From Schistosoma mansoni (lineage: Eukaryota; Platyhelminthes; Trematoda; Strigeidida; Schistosomatidae), in NCBI RefSeq assembly GCF_000237925.1, contig NC_031502.1, forward strand, positions 35,889,299 to 35,953,298: DNA of 64,000 bases, in the 5' to 3' direction. This document shows, piece by piece, positions 22,401 through 35,100 of the stretch. Position 1 is the first letter of the stretch. Each line of letters opens with the position of its first letter. A program made the translations under genes and the position numbers. The notes below the pieces were generated by a model. The model ran no database searches, was not told the DNA's origin, and worked only from the letters and a program-made list of their open reading frames with translations.

Positions 22401-23110
22401 TGAAAACCACTTTGTCAGATGTAAACTATTACCTATGGATTTCAGCTTAAACACAATAACTTTTTCTCTTGGGATATTCAAGGTTTTTGTCATAAAATCC
22501 AGAAGTCAAGCCAAGCGGACACTTTGTAGGAGTCTAAGAGGCCTAATTTCAGTTGATCGTTGTGATCTACTGAAAAAGTCCATGTACAACAGGCAGTCAA
22601 TATTTTTGTACCACAAGGTCTGTTAGGGAGGAAACTATGTTTTGATTAGGACAAAGTGAGGTTGTTGAGACGATCTTTTCGAAAAGGTGATTGAACTATT
22701 ATTTTTATGACATTCGTATTCGCGAAAAACTGGGAATTTAGTAACTGGGGTCTTCCAGCTGTTTATCTCTGTTATATACAGTATGACTACACTTTTTTTC
22801 AAGGTAACAAAATCACACTAAAAGGAGGTTTGAAGAAGGCGGAAGGGTGAAAACTGAGATTTAAGTATAATTTAGGGACTCTAGTTAGATTTTCATCTGA
22901 TCATGCTAACTTCTATGGGTTCAAACTGTAAACATCTTACGATTGTAATACCGTCCGGGAATTTTTAAAACAATTTTAGGACGAGGCAAGATTTTCTAAG
23001 GTTTAGGAATTACGAGTAATAGTTCTGCAATATATAACGTGAATTGAAGGATTAAAGCGCTAACTTTGTCTGTCGCTGTACCGCGCGTGATACGTTGGGT
23101 GTAAATATCT
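19433..23110. other. Intergenic region upstream of LLGL, no gene recognised
   Basis: No conserved protein segment was recognised on either strand. A 62-codon pair of overlapping frames on opposite strands near 20800-21000 is a chance overlap. A locally less AT-rich segment at 21490-21840 is open for 86 codons but matches nothing known to me. The LLGL promoter and 5' untranslated region presumably lie at the right end, but no convincing TATA box or other element could be fixed. Confidence 0.5.
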
Positions 23111-23221
23111 ATGGCACAAAAGATTTTTCAGTCCTTCCGTAGGATTCCAGGACATTTCCCTGCTTTTCGTAAAAAAGAAGAGCCTTGTGATGTACAGGGG
23201 TCAAGATATAGGGTTGCTGTC
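23111..23221 (+). CDS. LLGL: LLGL coding exon 1
   Basis: 37 codons from the ATG at 23111 with a GTAAGG donor. It is basic and aromatic-rich (FQSFRRIPGHFPAFRKK), as at Lgl N-termini. Reading on without splicing gives a stop within 8 codons, and the next exon continues in phase. An upstream non-coding exon cannot be excluded. Confidence 0.75.
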
Positions 23222-26200
23222 GTAAGGAGAACTTTCTATTGATAATATTTTTAGTGCTCTGATTACGGATTTCCTTCTAAACCTACGTCAGTTGCTTATG
23301 ACCCTGTTATCGACATGTTAGCTGTTCTTACGCGTGATGGCAACATTTATATGTATCCTTTTAGATACACTGACCAGTTTATTGCCTTTTAAGTCATAAT
23401 CAAGTTGCGCGTTCATATCAAAAGCCGTGCATTTAGATATTTTATTGTGTCGTACCAAGTCCTTTCACTGTTGTGGTTCATTAATCTGATATATCAAATA
23501 CTGAGATATTTGCCAGCCTGTTTTTTAGTGTTTTATCCACCGGATTCTCTGTGTTAGCTTGTTCTTAGTCCGAAAGTATTGAAGATATGTGAATAAGATT
23601 GGGCCTTCCAAAGCAGTAGGTTTACAGGTACGAGTAGTCTTATATATTTTGGGTTCTGTCGAAGACTTCAAGTCCATTTTATGGTCGTTCGTGTATCATA
23701 CATTTCACTTCTCTGCATTCTATAACTTATGCAGGCTGTTTTTAAAGTTGCCCTTGTAACTGATGAACCCATCATTTTCGGCTGGTTTTCGTCGAAACGA
23801 TATTCAATGGCTTATTTTAGTAGTACCTGCAAAATACTTATGGTGTGTTATTAAGGTTCATCACGAGTGTTCGAAATACATGTCCTAAAATTTTCGAATC
23901 TCATTTCCATAGATTAACGAGAAAGTAAGTAACACGTAAACAAGTTTTATTTGTGATGTCATTAAGTATTAATTCTCACTTGAAAAGTCGAGTTCTTAGA
24001 TCCTTAAATCCTTGTTTAAATACAATTCCTTAACGCTCTAAAAGATACGGGAAACCAGGAATATCTTTTTCCGCTGTACATGAAACGAATGCTCAGTATA
24101 TTCAAGTGGTTTTCTTGACTGGCAGTGTAAGTAGTTTATATTATATATAACTGTTTTAGAGAAAACTGGTTACATTAACTGATTCAGATGATATGTATTT
24201 ATGGGAGTTGACTTCAGTCAGTCAAACATCTAGTCAACTTACTCAACGATCATGTCTCAAAAGGATTACAAGTCAGCTAAAGTCTTTACCAAGTGGAGTT
24301 CCAAGTTCTTCCAACAATAACGAGGAAACTAGTCACGTCACTGCTTTATGCTACGCTTCCGACGGTCGTAGCATCCTGATTGGAACTGATAATGGCTGGG
24401 TTGCCTCAGTCCGTTTAAATACAAATACAGCTACTGACGATTTCACGAAATTCTGGTGTCTGCCTTCAGCTGATGATGCAATTAATCCTTCTCGAATACT
24501 TGATGGGTAAGATTTGACTGGTTTTTGACCTTTTCTCTTTTCGGTAACCCACATCAGGAAACTATTATTTATGGAGCGAAGGCTTTTGGCCTTATCAGTT
24601 CTGGTCTGTATATCTTTTTTCATGTAGTTCGTTTTTCAGGCATAGACTGAAAATTTTAGCCAGTTTAAATATCTGCAAAGTAAATCACACTTATCCAGCT
24701 AAGTTAAAAATGGCCATGTTTGGATTGTTCATTTATCTCGGAAACAAAAGATAAACTCCTAGCTCATAATACTGGAGTTCTGGTATCTGCTATCTGATTT
24801 TATATGACGTTTGAACCCTCGCATAATAATTAGAGCATTACATTACAGTTGGTTCTAGAGTACGAAACAATGTAAGTAGTCGGGGTGACTGTTTTGTCAA
24901 GACGTATTAAATGTAGGAAAGACGAAAGCAAAGACAGCTCCTTCTGCGCAAACGAGATTTACGTTCCGAAAACCTATGAGATCTGGTGGTTCTTTTGAGG
25001 ATACTAAAGAAGTGGATAAGTGTTTTGTGTAACCCCAAAGACCAACGAACATTTGTTTATGGCCTCTTCCACATGTCAATAAGTTTGTTTAGTTCTTTAA
25101 AGGGGCTCGCAGAAATACAAATCCTTAAAACAAGATGAAGTACAATAAGTTGTTGTGCTTAAGCTCTTAAAAAATAAAACAATTCTACCAAATTTACAAA
25201 CCAGTTATTGGTTTTTAAATTCGTATAACTTTTCGGAGCAGAATGACTATTCTTTTGGAGCATTGAAATAAAGTACGCTCACAAACCATTTTTTTTCAAA
25301 AGGACCTGATGACTTTACCCGGTAAATAAATAAATTCAACTCGTCAATCAAGTGTGGCTATTCACATATGCATAAAGATTGGCCTACATATTTTGAGCTA
25401 ATCCATAACAGCATCTTTTTAGATGTGATGATATTTGGCATTAAGTATGTCCTACTGTTGTTGGCTCTACGTTTGATATCAAACTTTCAAAATCATTTCA
25501 AAATGTGCATATAAATGCTGTCGTTTATTGTTCGGAAGTTTCTTATGTTACTGAGTATCATTTAGTGCATGAGTTTTGACTTAAACCTAATACATTTAGT
25601 CGTTGCGGTTCCTTTAGCAGTTATCGGCGTTTTTAATGATAGTTAATGACGACATTTCATGTAATCAGTTGGGTTTCCCTTATTTCCACTTTCCAGCATT
25701 TCACCTGACCGTCGTCAGCGTCTGCGGGCAGATGCAGTGGTGGTTTTATCAGAAAGGCCAGGGTTTCCTGGACAGCTATTAATTGGCTACAATTCTGGTC
25801 TAAGTTTATTATTTGATCTCCGTTCGGATCGTGTTATGGCACTATTACCGTGGCAACATGGCTTGGAAGCTGCCGCTTGGTGCGGTGGTAGTGGCCAACC
25901 AAATAGGTCAAATCAAACACCACATCAACCCCAATTAGGGATGCGTCTCTTGACCGCGCATTCGGACGGATCTCTGGGAGTTTGGAGTTTGAGGGAAATC
26001 GGCTTCGGTACAACAACAATATCTCCCATTCAACCACCCTTGCTTCAAATGGAAGAGGCTCCAAGCATGCCTTATGGTAAGTTGACTAAGTTCTAATGAC
26101 TTCTCGTTTAATTTCCCATATATTCAGTTTTATCATTTAATAAACTCAGTAATATTCACTGATTTTGCCCCTCTTTTTGTTGAGAGATATTTAATTTGAT

Positions 26201-29160
26201 TATCCATATTTTCCACATTCATGTTGTGTCGTGTCATTTGCAATGTAAAATCTGACGTATGTGCGTCGGTTCAAGTTGTTACACCGCATTAGCACCATGT
26301 GATAACATTATCAAGACGAATCCCAAATGCTATAAGTGGTAATGATAGCAGTCGTAATAGAAAACAAGTGTAGAGAAGGGGACGAAGAGATGTAGGGAGA
26401 GTTTGGGATTCAGGGCCCCCAAATGCCCTGGTATAGCCGAGAGTGGGGAGAGTCCGCTCTCCCTTTCGAAATACTCTCACATGGCCACGCGTATATAGCC
26501 TGTGCCGGGGAAGTCCTACTCACTGACTTTTCGTGGCGGGGGTGTTGTTCACGAAATTGAGAGGACGAAAAGCGAATGTCTGGCGCTTTAACCGGGTTGG
26601 TGGACACGGAAAGTTCACCTAGGGAAGTTGTAAAACCCTGATTCCAGACCAATGGTGCACATGGGCTCCAGTATCTTGAGGGAACAAATGGCGTATGAAC
26701 CGATTGTTGGTCACCGGCTACCATGGGAATGCATTGCCTCACGATGCTCCACTGCCTTGTGGATCAGATCTTTAGGTCAAAGGCTCGAGGTGTGGCCCCC
26801 TAAGAAAAACACCTGCCTCAGTCTGGGCACCTGAGCAGTATCACAGCCCTCACACAAATCAAACGAGATTTGTGAGGCGCATATATATCTGGTGCTTGCT
26901 TGTACCAATATTTATGTGTTTAAATAAATGAATAAATAAATAAAATAAAACTCCTACGCCTGACAACATTGCGTTTTGAAGTAGGTGGTGGTTGGGGATC
27001 TGTAACAAATGTCCCAACCTCTTTAGTCGGTGGATATCCACTACCTCATCAATCGATTTACTATTTTTGCCTAGTACACTGCGCTTAACCTTGTTATCGC
27101 CTACTCACCGGTCCCAAAATACACGAGCAATGCTTCGAGAAAACATACCGTCGAATACTAGTGACCTACAAATATCCTCTCTTCTTAATGGCCATGTTTC
27201 ACTGATATAAAGTAGAACAAAGCAAAGTTCTAGACAGTAAAGTCCACATTACCATTCTTCTCGTCACAATACCTTTTAGAGGATATTTATTCATCAGGAC
27301 AATCGTTGTTTTCCCGCGACGACCAACGTGTTCTTCGTTTTGATTTCAGACAGTTAGGTCTTAATCATTAGTTTTCTGTGGTTAAATGCATAGTTCTCAT
27401 CGATTTCCCTTGTTTTTCTGTTATTACTGTCTCCAGATGGAAGCTTAATAAAGCCCTAACTTCTGTAATGTAGACATTCATCTATCAGTCGTAGTATAAT
27501 TTTTTAAATCCTGTCTAATTTGAACTAAACATCCAAATAATATTGACTGTTTTACATAACATCTTGCGACCGATTAACAGATTTGAAAATAGTGTCTGGA
27601 GTATGAGTTTTCTTGATCTAACGCTAAAGCTTAGAAAATATATTTCTTGGGCTTTAGTATGTCGAATTATGACTTCTTATTTGTAACATTGAAATAATTT
27701 ACTTTTTTTGTTAGGACCTTTCCCGTGCAAACTGATCAGTAAAGTCTTCTGGCTTCCATCTGCTCTGTAAGTTATCCTTCAAGTTTTACAAGCTAGATTT
27801 TATCCCTTGAAAAAATTCAATGTGATACAGAATGTTGTAAGCAGTTAGCGTTGAAAATGTCACTGTTCACTAAGCGTTACTCTTCCAATAACTCTGTTCT
27901 CTGTCTGTATTTCAGACTCATTATCTTTGTTTATAGACGTCATATAGATTGATGTGTAGTTTACTATATCGTTCAACATTCAATGTAATGTTAGTTTAGA
28001 TAATGGAATAATAATTGAGAACAGAAGTTGGTATAACCTCTGAAAGAAGGGCTATGATAAGTTACTTTAAAATTATGATGTAATTTGAGTTTTTCATGGA
28101 TAATAAACTTATTTTTGTCATATCTTTATAGGCATAATGATTTGATTAGGTTTAGTTGTCGTAATGTTCCATGAGAACACATGTTATTTATTCATCTTAT
28201 CCATTATTTTGTTTATTCTCAACAGGGGGGGAATTACCGTATTTGTTGGTGGGATGCCACGTGCCACTTATGGTGAGCGTCATACTGTAAGCATATTGCG
28301 GGGATCAAATATTGATCAAGCTGCTAATGCTAGTGTTGTGGCTGCCCGACTTGCTGTGGCAGCTGAAGCTGAAGATGATGATGAAATACCAGAAGAAAGT
28401 TCATTATCAGCTCCTCCTATACACGTTTTTGATTCTGATGCACCTGAACATGTATGTTTGGACTTACCATCAAGTCTTGTTGATTTAGTTCCTGTCGGTT
28501 CTGTTGACGGACCTGTTCAAATACTAGTACTTCTATGTGAAGAAGAAATGGTTGTGATTGATCTTATAACTTCTGGCTGGCCTTTTATGCGTCCCCCCTA
28601 TTTAACTTGCTTACACACAACATCCCTTACTACATACAATTTAATTACACAGGTAAGCTATATAGAATTCCACTTATCTATTTGGTCGCAATATATTTGG
28701 TTGAAATGGTTCAAATAACCTTTGAAAATGTATATGCAGTGTAATTCGAACTCGTTTGCTCTTTTAGTGTATAGTTGTGACTTGCATTTAGTTTGTTACC
28801 TTATTCAACTGATAATAGGAAAATAATTCCCTCTGACTTTATTATCAATTTCAACTACTTAGCCGATAATGAAAGTAATATTTTCTTGATAAAGAGCACT
28901 AAATAATAATAGCTCCAGCCTAATCACAATAATATACAGTTCAAGGTGTCATTTCGAATTGATTAACTTCAATTTTCTGCCTAGTCTTTTTATGCCCTTC
29001 CTTGATTTAGACAATAGGACAGTTATCTGTAATAGATAAAATCCATTCAAATAAATGACATTTGTCTCCGAGTCAAGTTCTATCAAGAATTTATGGAATT
29101 GAATGTGTACTTTACTGATTTTTTTCTGTTTTTTCTCCCCTGGTTTATTGATGTTCAATA

Positions 29161-29196
<36 letters not shown>

Positions 29197-32100
29197 GGAT
29201 AATATAAACATTGACTAAATAACTGACAGGTTTTGTGCCATGTATGTGCTCGTAACATCAACAAGAAATATTTTTGAGCTACGATATTAAGTTTTTTCTT
29301 TATTATTTCATGTTTCATTTGTTACATTTGATCGGTTGTATCAGTCTTCCCATGTTTCGTACATTAGTTATGGTCATTGTAATTTTGTGGTTTTCTTTTT
29401 TCTCACACAACTATTGTAATCATAGATTGTTATTGGTTTTATAAATACTACTTACACACCCTCACTGAGGTGCTTATTCCTAGTTTAGATGAAAACTTGA
29501 GATTTTCATTGAAATTTCTGTTTAAAAACTTTCGTTGATTTTATCTGACTATACTGATGGGGACTGTGATAATTATAATTGATACATAGGTTTGTTCAGA
29601 TGTATAAACATCGTCAACATAGAGCTGGGCACTGATTTGCGTTGGCCAAAGTTCCCATGCTTCATTAGCACGAAAAAATAAAAATAACAAAAATGATCGA
29701 AATAATGTATTATCAGTGACAAAAAGAAAGAAGAGACTTTGAGAAAATCATTTGAAAGAACAGTAAAAAGGTGCGCATGAGGGGGTACTGAAATCCTAGA
29801 CTATGAGGAAGAGTGAATACACCTGCGCTATCGTGAACCCTTCTGAACCATGTCACCAAATGTCTCTAACCACTGATTACAGTTTTCACGAAGACCCCAA
29901 CCAAATAATCTGAATCTACTAACATAACTTAAACCGACAGTTAGTGACTTCATGGACTGATCCAACGTTTTAGGTTGGCGGCCCCTAGCTTTCATCCAAA
30001 CTACTTATGAACTAGCAACGGCCGTTTGTCAAGGTAGGCTGTGGTTAAGTACACCTATTTCCCCTCTCGCACACGTACCCTTTGCCTAACATTCACATTC
30101 CTCACTCAGTCATTACACGAAACGTGAGCAACGCTCCGAAGACGCCTATTATCAAAAACCTTTAACCTACCCATCTCTTTTACCTTCACAGACCACGTCT
30201 TCCAGTCATAAAGTCGAGTGAGCTGTACGTCCTGTCTGGTTTATCTCTGATAACATACGATTTGTACGACATTCTACATTTTACTTATCCGTCTGTCCAC
30301 AAGTAGATATAAATGATATTTTACTCGGTATAATTATGTATCTGTTGAAGTTGTCACACTAGAATAGGGTAGCGTTGTAAACTGGAAAAGAGGCACGTCA
30401 CTCACAAAATTTATAATATCGTAGAAAGATAGCATTTTATGACCTGCAGTTAATAGTATAAATATAGGATTTCCAAAATTATTAATATTATTTGGTGACA
30501 GGTTTGAAAAGTCCAATTACGGAAGGTGTAAAAATTGTTCATTAATGGAAGGATGGGCTTGTATATGTTTAAACTAGAGTCGATTTAATTTTATTCCTCG
30601 GAATCGAGCACTATCTTAAATGACTTATAGTTTTTATTCCGCAAATTCATTCTTTCTTTTGGAATCATATATCGCATCCCTGGTCTTATCTACGACTACT
30701 GATACTAATATTATTCCTACTGCCTTGCCATTTTGTCTTGATAATTTCATCTTATTGTAGTATGGAAACTTCATCTGAGGCACATATCTCCCGGTCTCTA
30801 TTTTCCTCGAGACTAACTGGAACTAAATATGATGTAAGCTGGTCATTTACACTACTTAATTACCTAGAAATTAATCAAAATGATCATTTCTGTTGTGGTA
30901 AGACCCTGTTAGGTCGATTAATAATAACCTTAATATAGGGTAAATACCATTTCAAAAAGCTGTTAATGTCAGAAAAGTGGCGAAAAAATAATGCACACCT
31001 ATCTATGCGTCTCTCTATTGTAATGGATGTTTATCATTAATATCAACGTAAACTAGAGGTATTTTCTGTAAAGTAGTTTTCTAATGTTATTATCTGTGTA
31101 CAATATCCTGGCATAAAAATATTTACTTACAGACTTCTCTGCTTTACTGAACATTGATCACAGCTGTCAATAACTACCACTTTAGTGTACATACAGAGGG
31201 ACAAATAATTCAATGTAAGACATTCAGTGTTTTTATTTATATAAAGTATGTCTTTATAAAATCACAAAAAATGTTGTGATAAATTTTCTTCCCCAGTAAA
31301 CTTTGCTAATTAAATTTAATATCTATACTCCTGTACATTGTAATCATTTTATCCTACAAAATAGGTTAGCTCAACCTTGCTATCAAATCTTGAAGCTGCC
31401 GGTGCTTACTATGGTCCTGAAGGACGTTTTGGTCGGGGAGGAGCAATTGCAGATAATCCATCAGGTGGGGGTTGGTCCTCTCTCCCTTGGCCAATACAAG
31501 GTGGTCATGCATTAATTAATGGATCTCGGTTGTCTACAAGCTCTTTGGGTGGAAATATTCTGTACACGGATGATTTACTTCTTACTGGTCACGAGGACGG
31601 TTCTGTTGCATTTTGGCGGCTCAGTGCAGGAGGCTGCCTTCGACGCATTTATACCTTATATACAGCTATATTATTTGAAGATGTCAGTCAGTTGGTAAGT
31701 TGTTAGATGGTCATTTGTTATCTTTGTGAACATTCGCCAAGATTTGAACTTACAATTCCACAGAAATTTGGCACCGAGTGTACAGAAACATCAGATATCA
31801 ATTTATATTTATAAAGCCTCAGTGGCTAAAATTTTGATCGTTCCAACTTTTCATACTTTATTTTTATTTACAAACCTTTTTTGGGTTTGTATGCGTAAAT
31901 TTGTCTATAGTTTTAGGTCTTGTATTCCATAGGCGCATAATACCTGGTAAAGTGTATGAACCAGTTGTTTTTTTACTCGATTCACTTACTGAAATTACAA
32001 ACAATAAATAGAAAAAACTGGTTTACGTGAACCATATATACAGTGGTTTCTTTCTAGAGTCTCACAGTAATAAATTCATTGTGTTTAAAACACATCTTGA

Positions 32101-35100
32101 CTTCCAGTAATTATGCGTCCCATGTTCTCGACCAATCAGTCAATAATGAATCTGCATTACATGATGACAAAATGTTTGTCCAGTCCTATAGATAAAAGTG
32201 TTGAGACACTGTTAGGAGTATCGAACTAGTATCATCTTTCCAGCTTTCGTTGAGGAATATTACCTGCGTATCGTAATCTGAAGTCGATATATTCAAGTTA
32301 AGAAAGGTGTATTTTTATTTTGTGTGCAAAATAACGTAAGATGATTGGGCGATGTTGCAGTGGTTAGAAACGATTGTTTATGAACCAATAGATTTCAGGC
32401 CTGAACTCCACCGCACTTGCCTTGGTTCAAGAAACCGAGTGGTGTCACTCGTCTTGATACAAATGATGTAGCTCAAGGATAAATACACAAACCTATACTT
32501 GGTAAGTGATTTGGACTAATAAAAAAAAATTCTATCGAGTTTTTCGCCTTCATTTGTCTCTCAAAGTTAATTTATTTCATTCTGTGTTGCTTATTCGATT
32601 ATCGGACTCCCTACAATCCTTGCTTCAAATACTGTTCACTTTAAGTCAGTCAGTCAGCGACAACGTAGGACCAGGCACATATATGCATCGGTCCAAGTTG
32701 CCATACCTCGTAAGCATAACAAGATGAACACCAGATTCATAGAAGTAGTTAATTTAGTGGTGATAGTATAAAAAAGAAAGGTTGTATATAAGGATATAGT
32801 ATAGGAAGGAAGAAAGTTATGAAGCAATTTTAATCTCACAGTTTAAGGGAAGATAAAGAGTGTATACACCTACGCCATTGTGATCGATTCTGAGCCATGT
32901 CACACAGAGTCTCCAACCATTGGTTACGATAGTCACGCGGACCCCAACCAGGTAGTCTGCATCTGCCAACATGGCTCAGACTAGAAGTTAGTGACTTCAA
33001 GCACTGATGCCATGTTTTGGTTTGGCCGCCCCTAACTCTCTTCCAACCATCCCCTACACTAGTCATCATAGAGCGTCGTGGTAATCGGTGTTCAGGCATA
33101 CGTAACACGTGGCCCAACCATCTCAGTCGATGAAGATTCATGACCTCATCAACTGATTTACCATCATTCCCTAATACCCTGCGTCTAACCTCACTATTAC
33201 TTACCCGGTTATCCCAGCAGATGCGAGCAATATTTCTAAGGCATCTGTGGTCAAATACTAGTAACCTACGAGTATCTTCTACTCTTAATGGCCATGTTTC
33301 ACAGCCGTAAAGTAGAACAGAACGAACTGCCTCACAGTATACTCGTCCCTTAATTGATAGACGGATATCTCGTCTTCGCCATAGGTAACGTAAGTTGGCA
33401 AAAGCCAAACGAGCTTTTTGAATCCGTGCTGAGATTTCGTCAGACACCAACCCATTAGGGCTGATCAGACTTCCAAGATAAGTGAATTGGTTGACGCGTT
33501 CGACTACTTCGCTCCCCATCCTTAGTTCAGGTGTTGACGCAAACCAGTCCTGGAGCAACAATTTACATTTAGAGGGGGAGAAACGCATCCCAAATATCCT
33601 GGCATTATTACTGAGTTCTAAGAGAAGACTCTGCATTTTGTCAGCGTCTTCACCAAACAGGACTATGTCATCTGCGTATTCTAAGTCGCTTAGTGGTCCC
33701 CCTGGTAGGAGATCAATTCCTGTAGATTCAGTCGACGAGAGTGTTATTTCCAGCAACAGGTCTATAATGAAGTTAAACAAAAATGGGTATAGTGGACAGC
33801 CTTGACGGACACCATTTGAGGTTGTAAAATCATATGACAGAGTCTAAACAAGTATTCCAATACGAGCGACAATCTTCTATTGAGCCTCTCCAACGATGAC
33901 TGATGACAATATGGTCTATTTGAGTCCATCGTTGGTTTGGTGCAGGTGGTCGCCATGTTAGACGATGTCTCTCCTTATGTTTAAAATTAGTGCTTGCTAA
34001 AAATAAACGATTGTCTGAGCATAGTTGCAACAGACGATCACCATTATCGGTTCGTTGAGCCGGAATACTAAAACACCCACCCAAATGTCTTTCTGTTTGA
34101 TTTAAGCTGCCTACCTGGGCATTAAAGTCACCCGCTACGACTACTATGTCTGAGCGCTTAGCTTTCTGAAGAAGCTCAGAGAGTTTTCTGTAAAAGTCAT
34201 CTTTTACTTCATCATGGCTGCAGTCAGTGGGAGCGTAGGCAGAAACGACGAAAAGGCAACGACGTGTGTCCCTATCCTTCCGAGTTCTTACGGAGCCATT
34301 TAGCCGGACAGCACACAGGCGACTGTTAACGGGGATCCATTCTAGTAGTGCCTGTTCTGCCCTTGTACTTAGTGCTATGCCTACACCTGCAAGTCCGCGA
34401 GAACTAGCCAACGGGTCGCCAGATACACGGAGGGTGTATTTCGTCGGCTGTCCATTTTGGCGAGGTGAGGTCAAGTGAATGACCACACTGGGATCCTGTA
34501 TGCGTGTTTCGGAGACACAGCATACATCAATGGTACGAGATTCTAGGGTTTTAGCTAAGGAGGCCTGTTGACCGATTTGACTTAAAGTACGTACGTTGAA
34601 GGCTCCAATGTGTAGTTTGGAGCGAGGTTTTAGTAGACCTGGGACAGCGTTTCGCGCTCTAGAATCGTTGGCCATGGTGACACTTGAGGAGGAAACCGTA
34701 AGAGGAAGTTTAGTGTTGAAAGTCAAGGTAGAAGGAATAGTAGGAAGTGAAGAAGGAGATTGATTATGAATACAGTGGTCTTGAGTGCTGTTAGAGGTAT
34801 GAGGGCAGCTACCACTTCCCGGTTGCCCACACCGTGGAAGGGTTCTTCTAGAGGTACCTGAAAAGGAAATTGGGTTAGAAGTGGTCTTAATGACCTGAGA
34901 GCGTGACCGCAGTGCCCAAGGGACAACTGCTTGAGGTCGGTCACACACGACCTTTTTGTGGGTAGTTTTTGTGTTAGCTCCGTTCTTCAAAAAAATCCTT
35001 ACCGCCGGAGACGGATATCCGTGGGATAAGGCGAGGTGTGCATTTTTAGGGTCGACCTTTTCTAACCCCACCCCTCCTTGTGGGAAGGCAGCATCGCTGT

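Noticed and set aside
22435-22626. Possible exon or CR1 fragment encoding 63 residues just upstream of LLGL
   Set aside because: No convincing family motif, and the Lgl alignment begins at 23111. Faint similarity to CR1-type C-termini was too weak to annotate.
29163-29194. TA-rich tracts as replication or regulatory elements
   Set aside because: Plain dinucleotide microsatellites in introns and spacers; nothing else supports a function.
33482-33805. 107-codon plus-strand frame opposite the RTE reverse transcriptase (also 41343-41666 on the minus strand)
   Set aside because: Antisense shadow of the conserved RTE coding region; no independent motifs.
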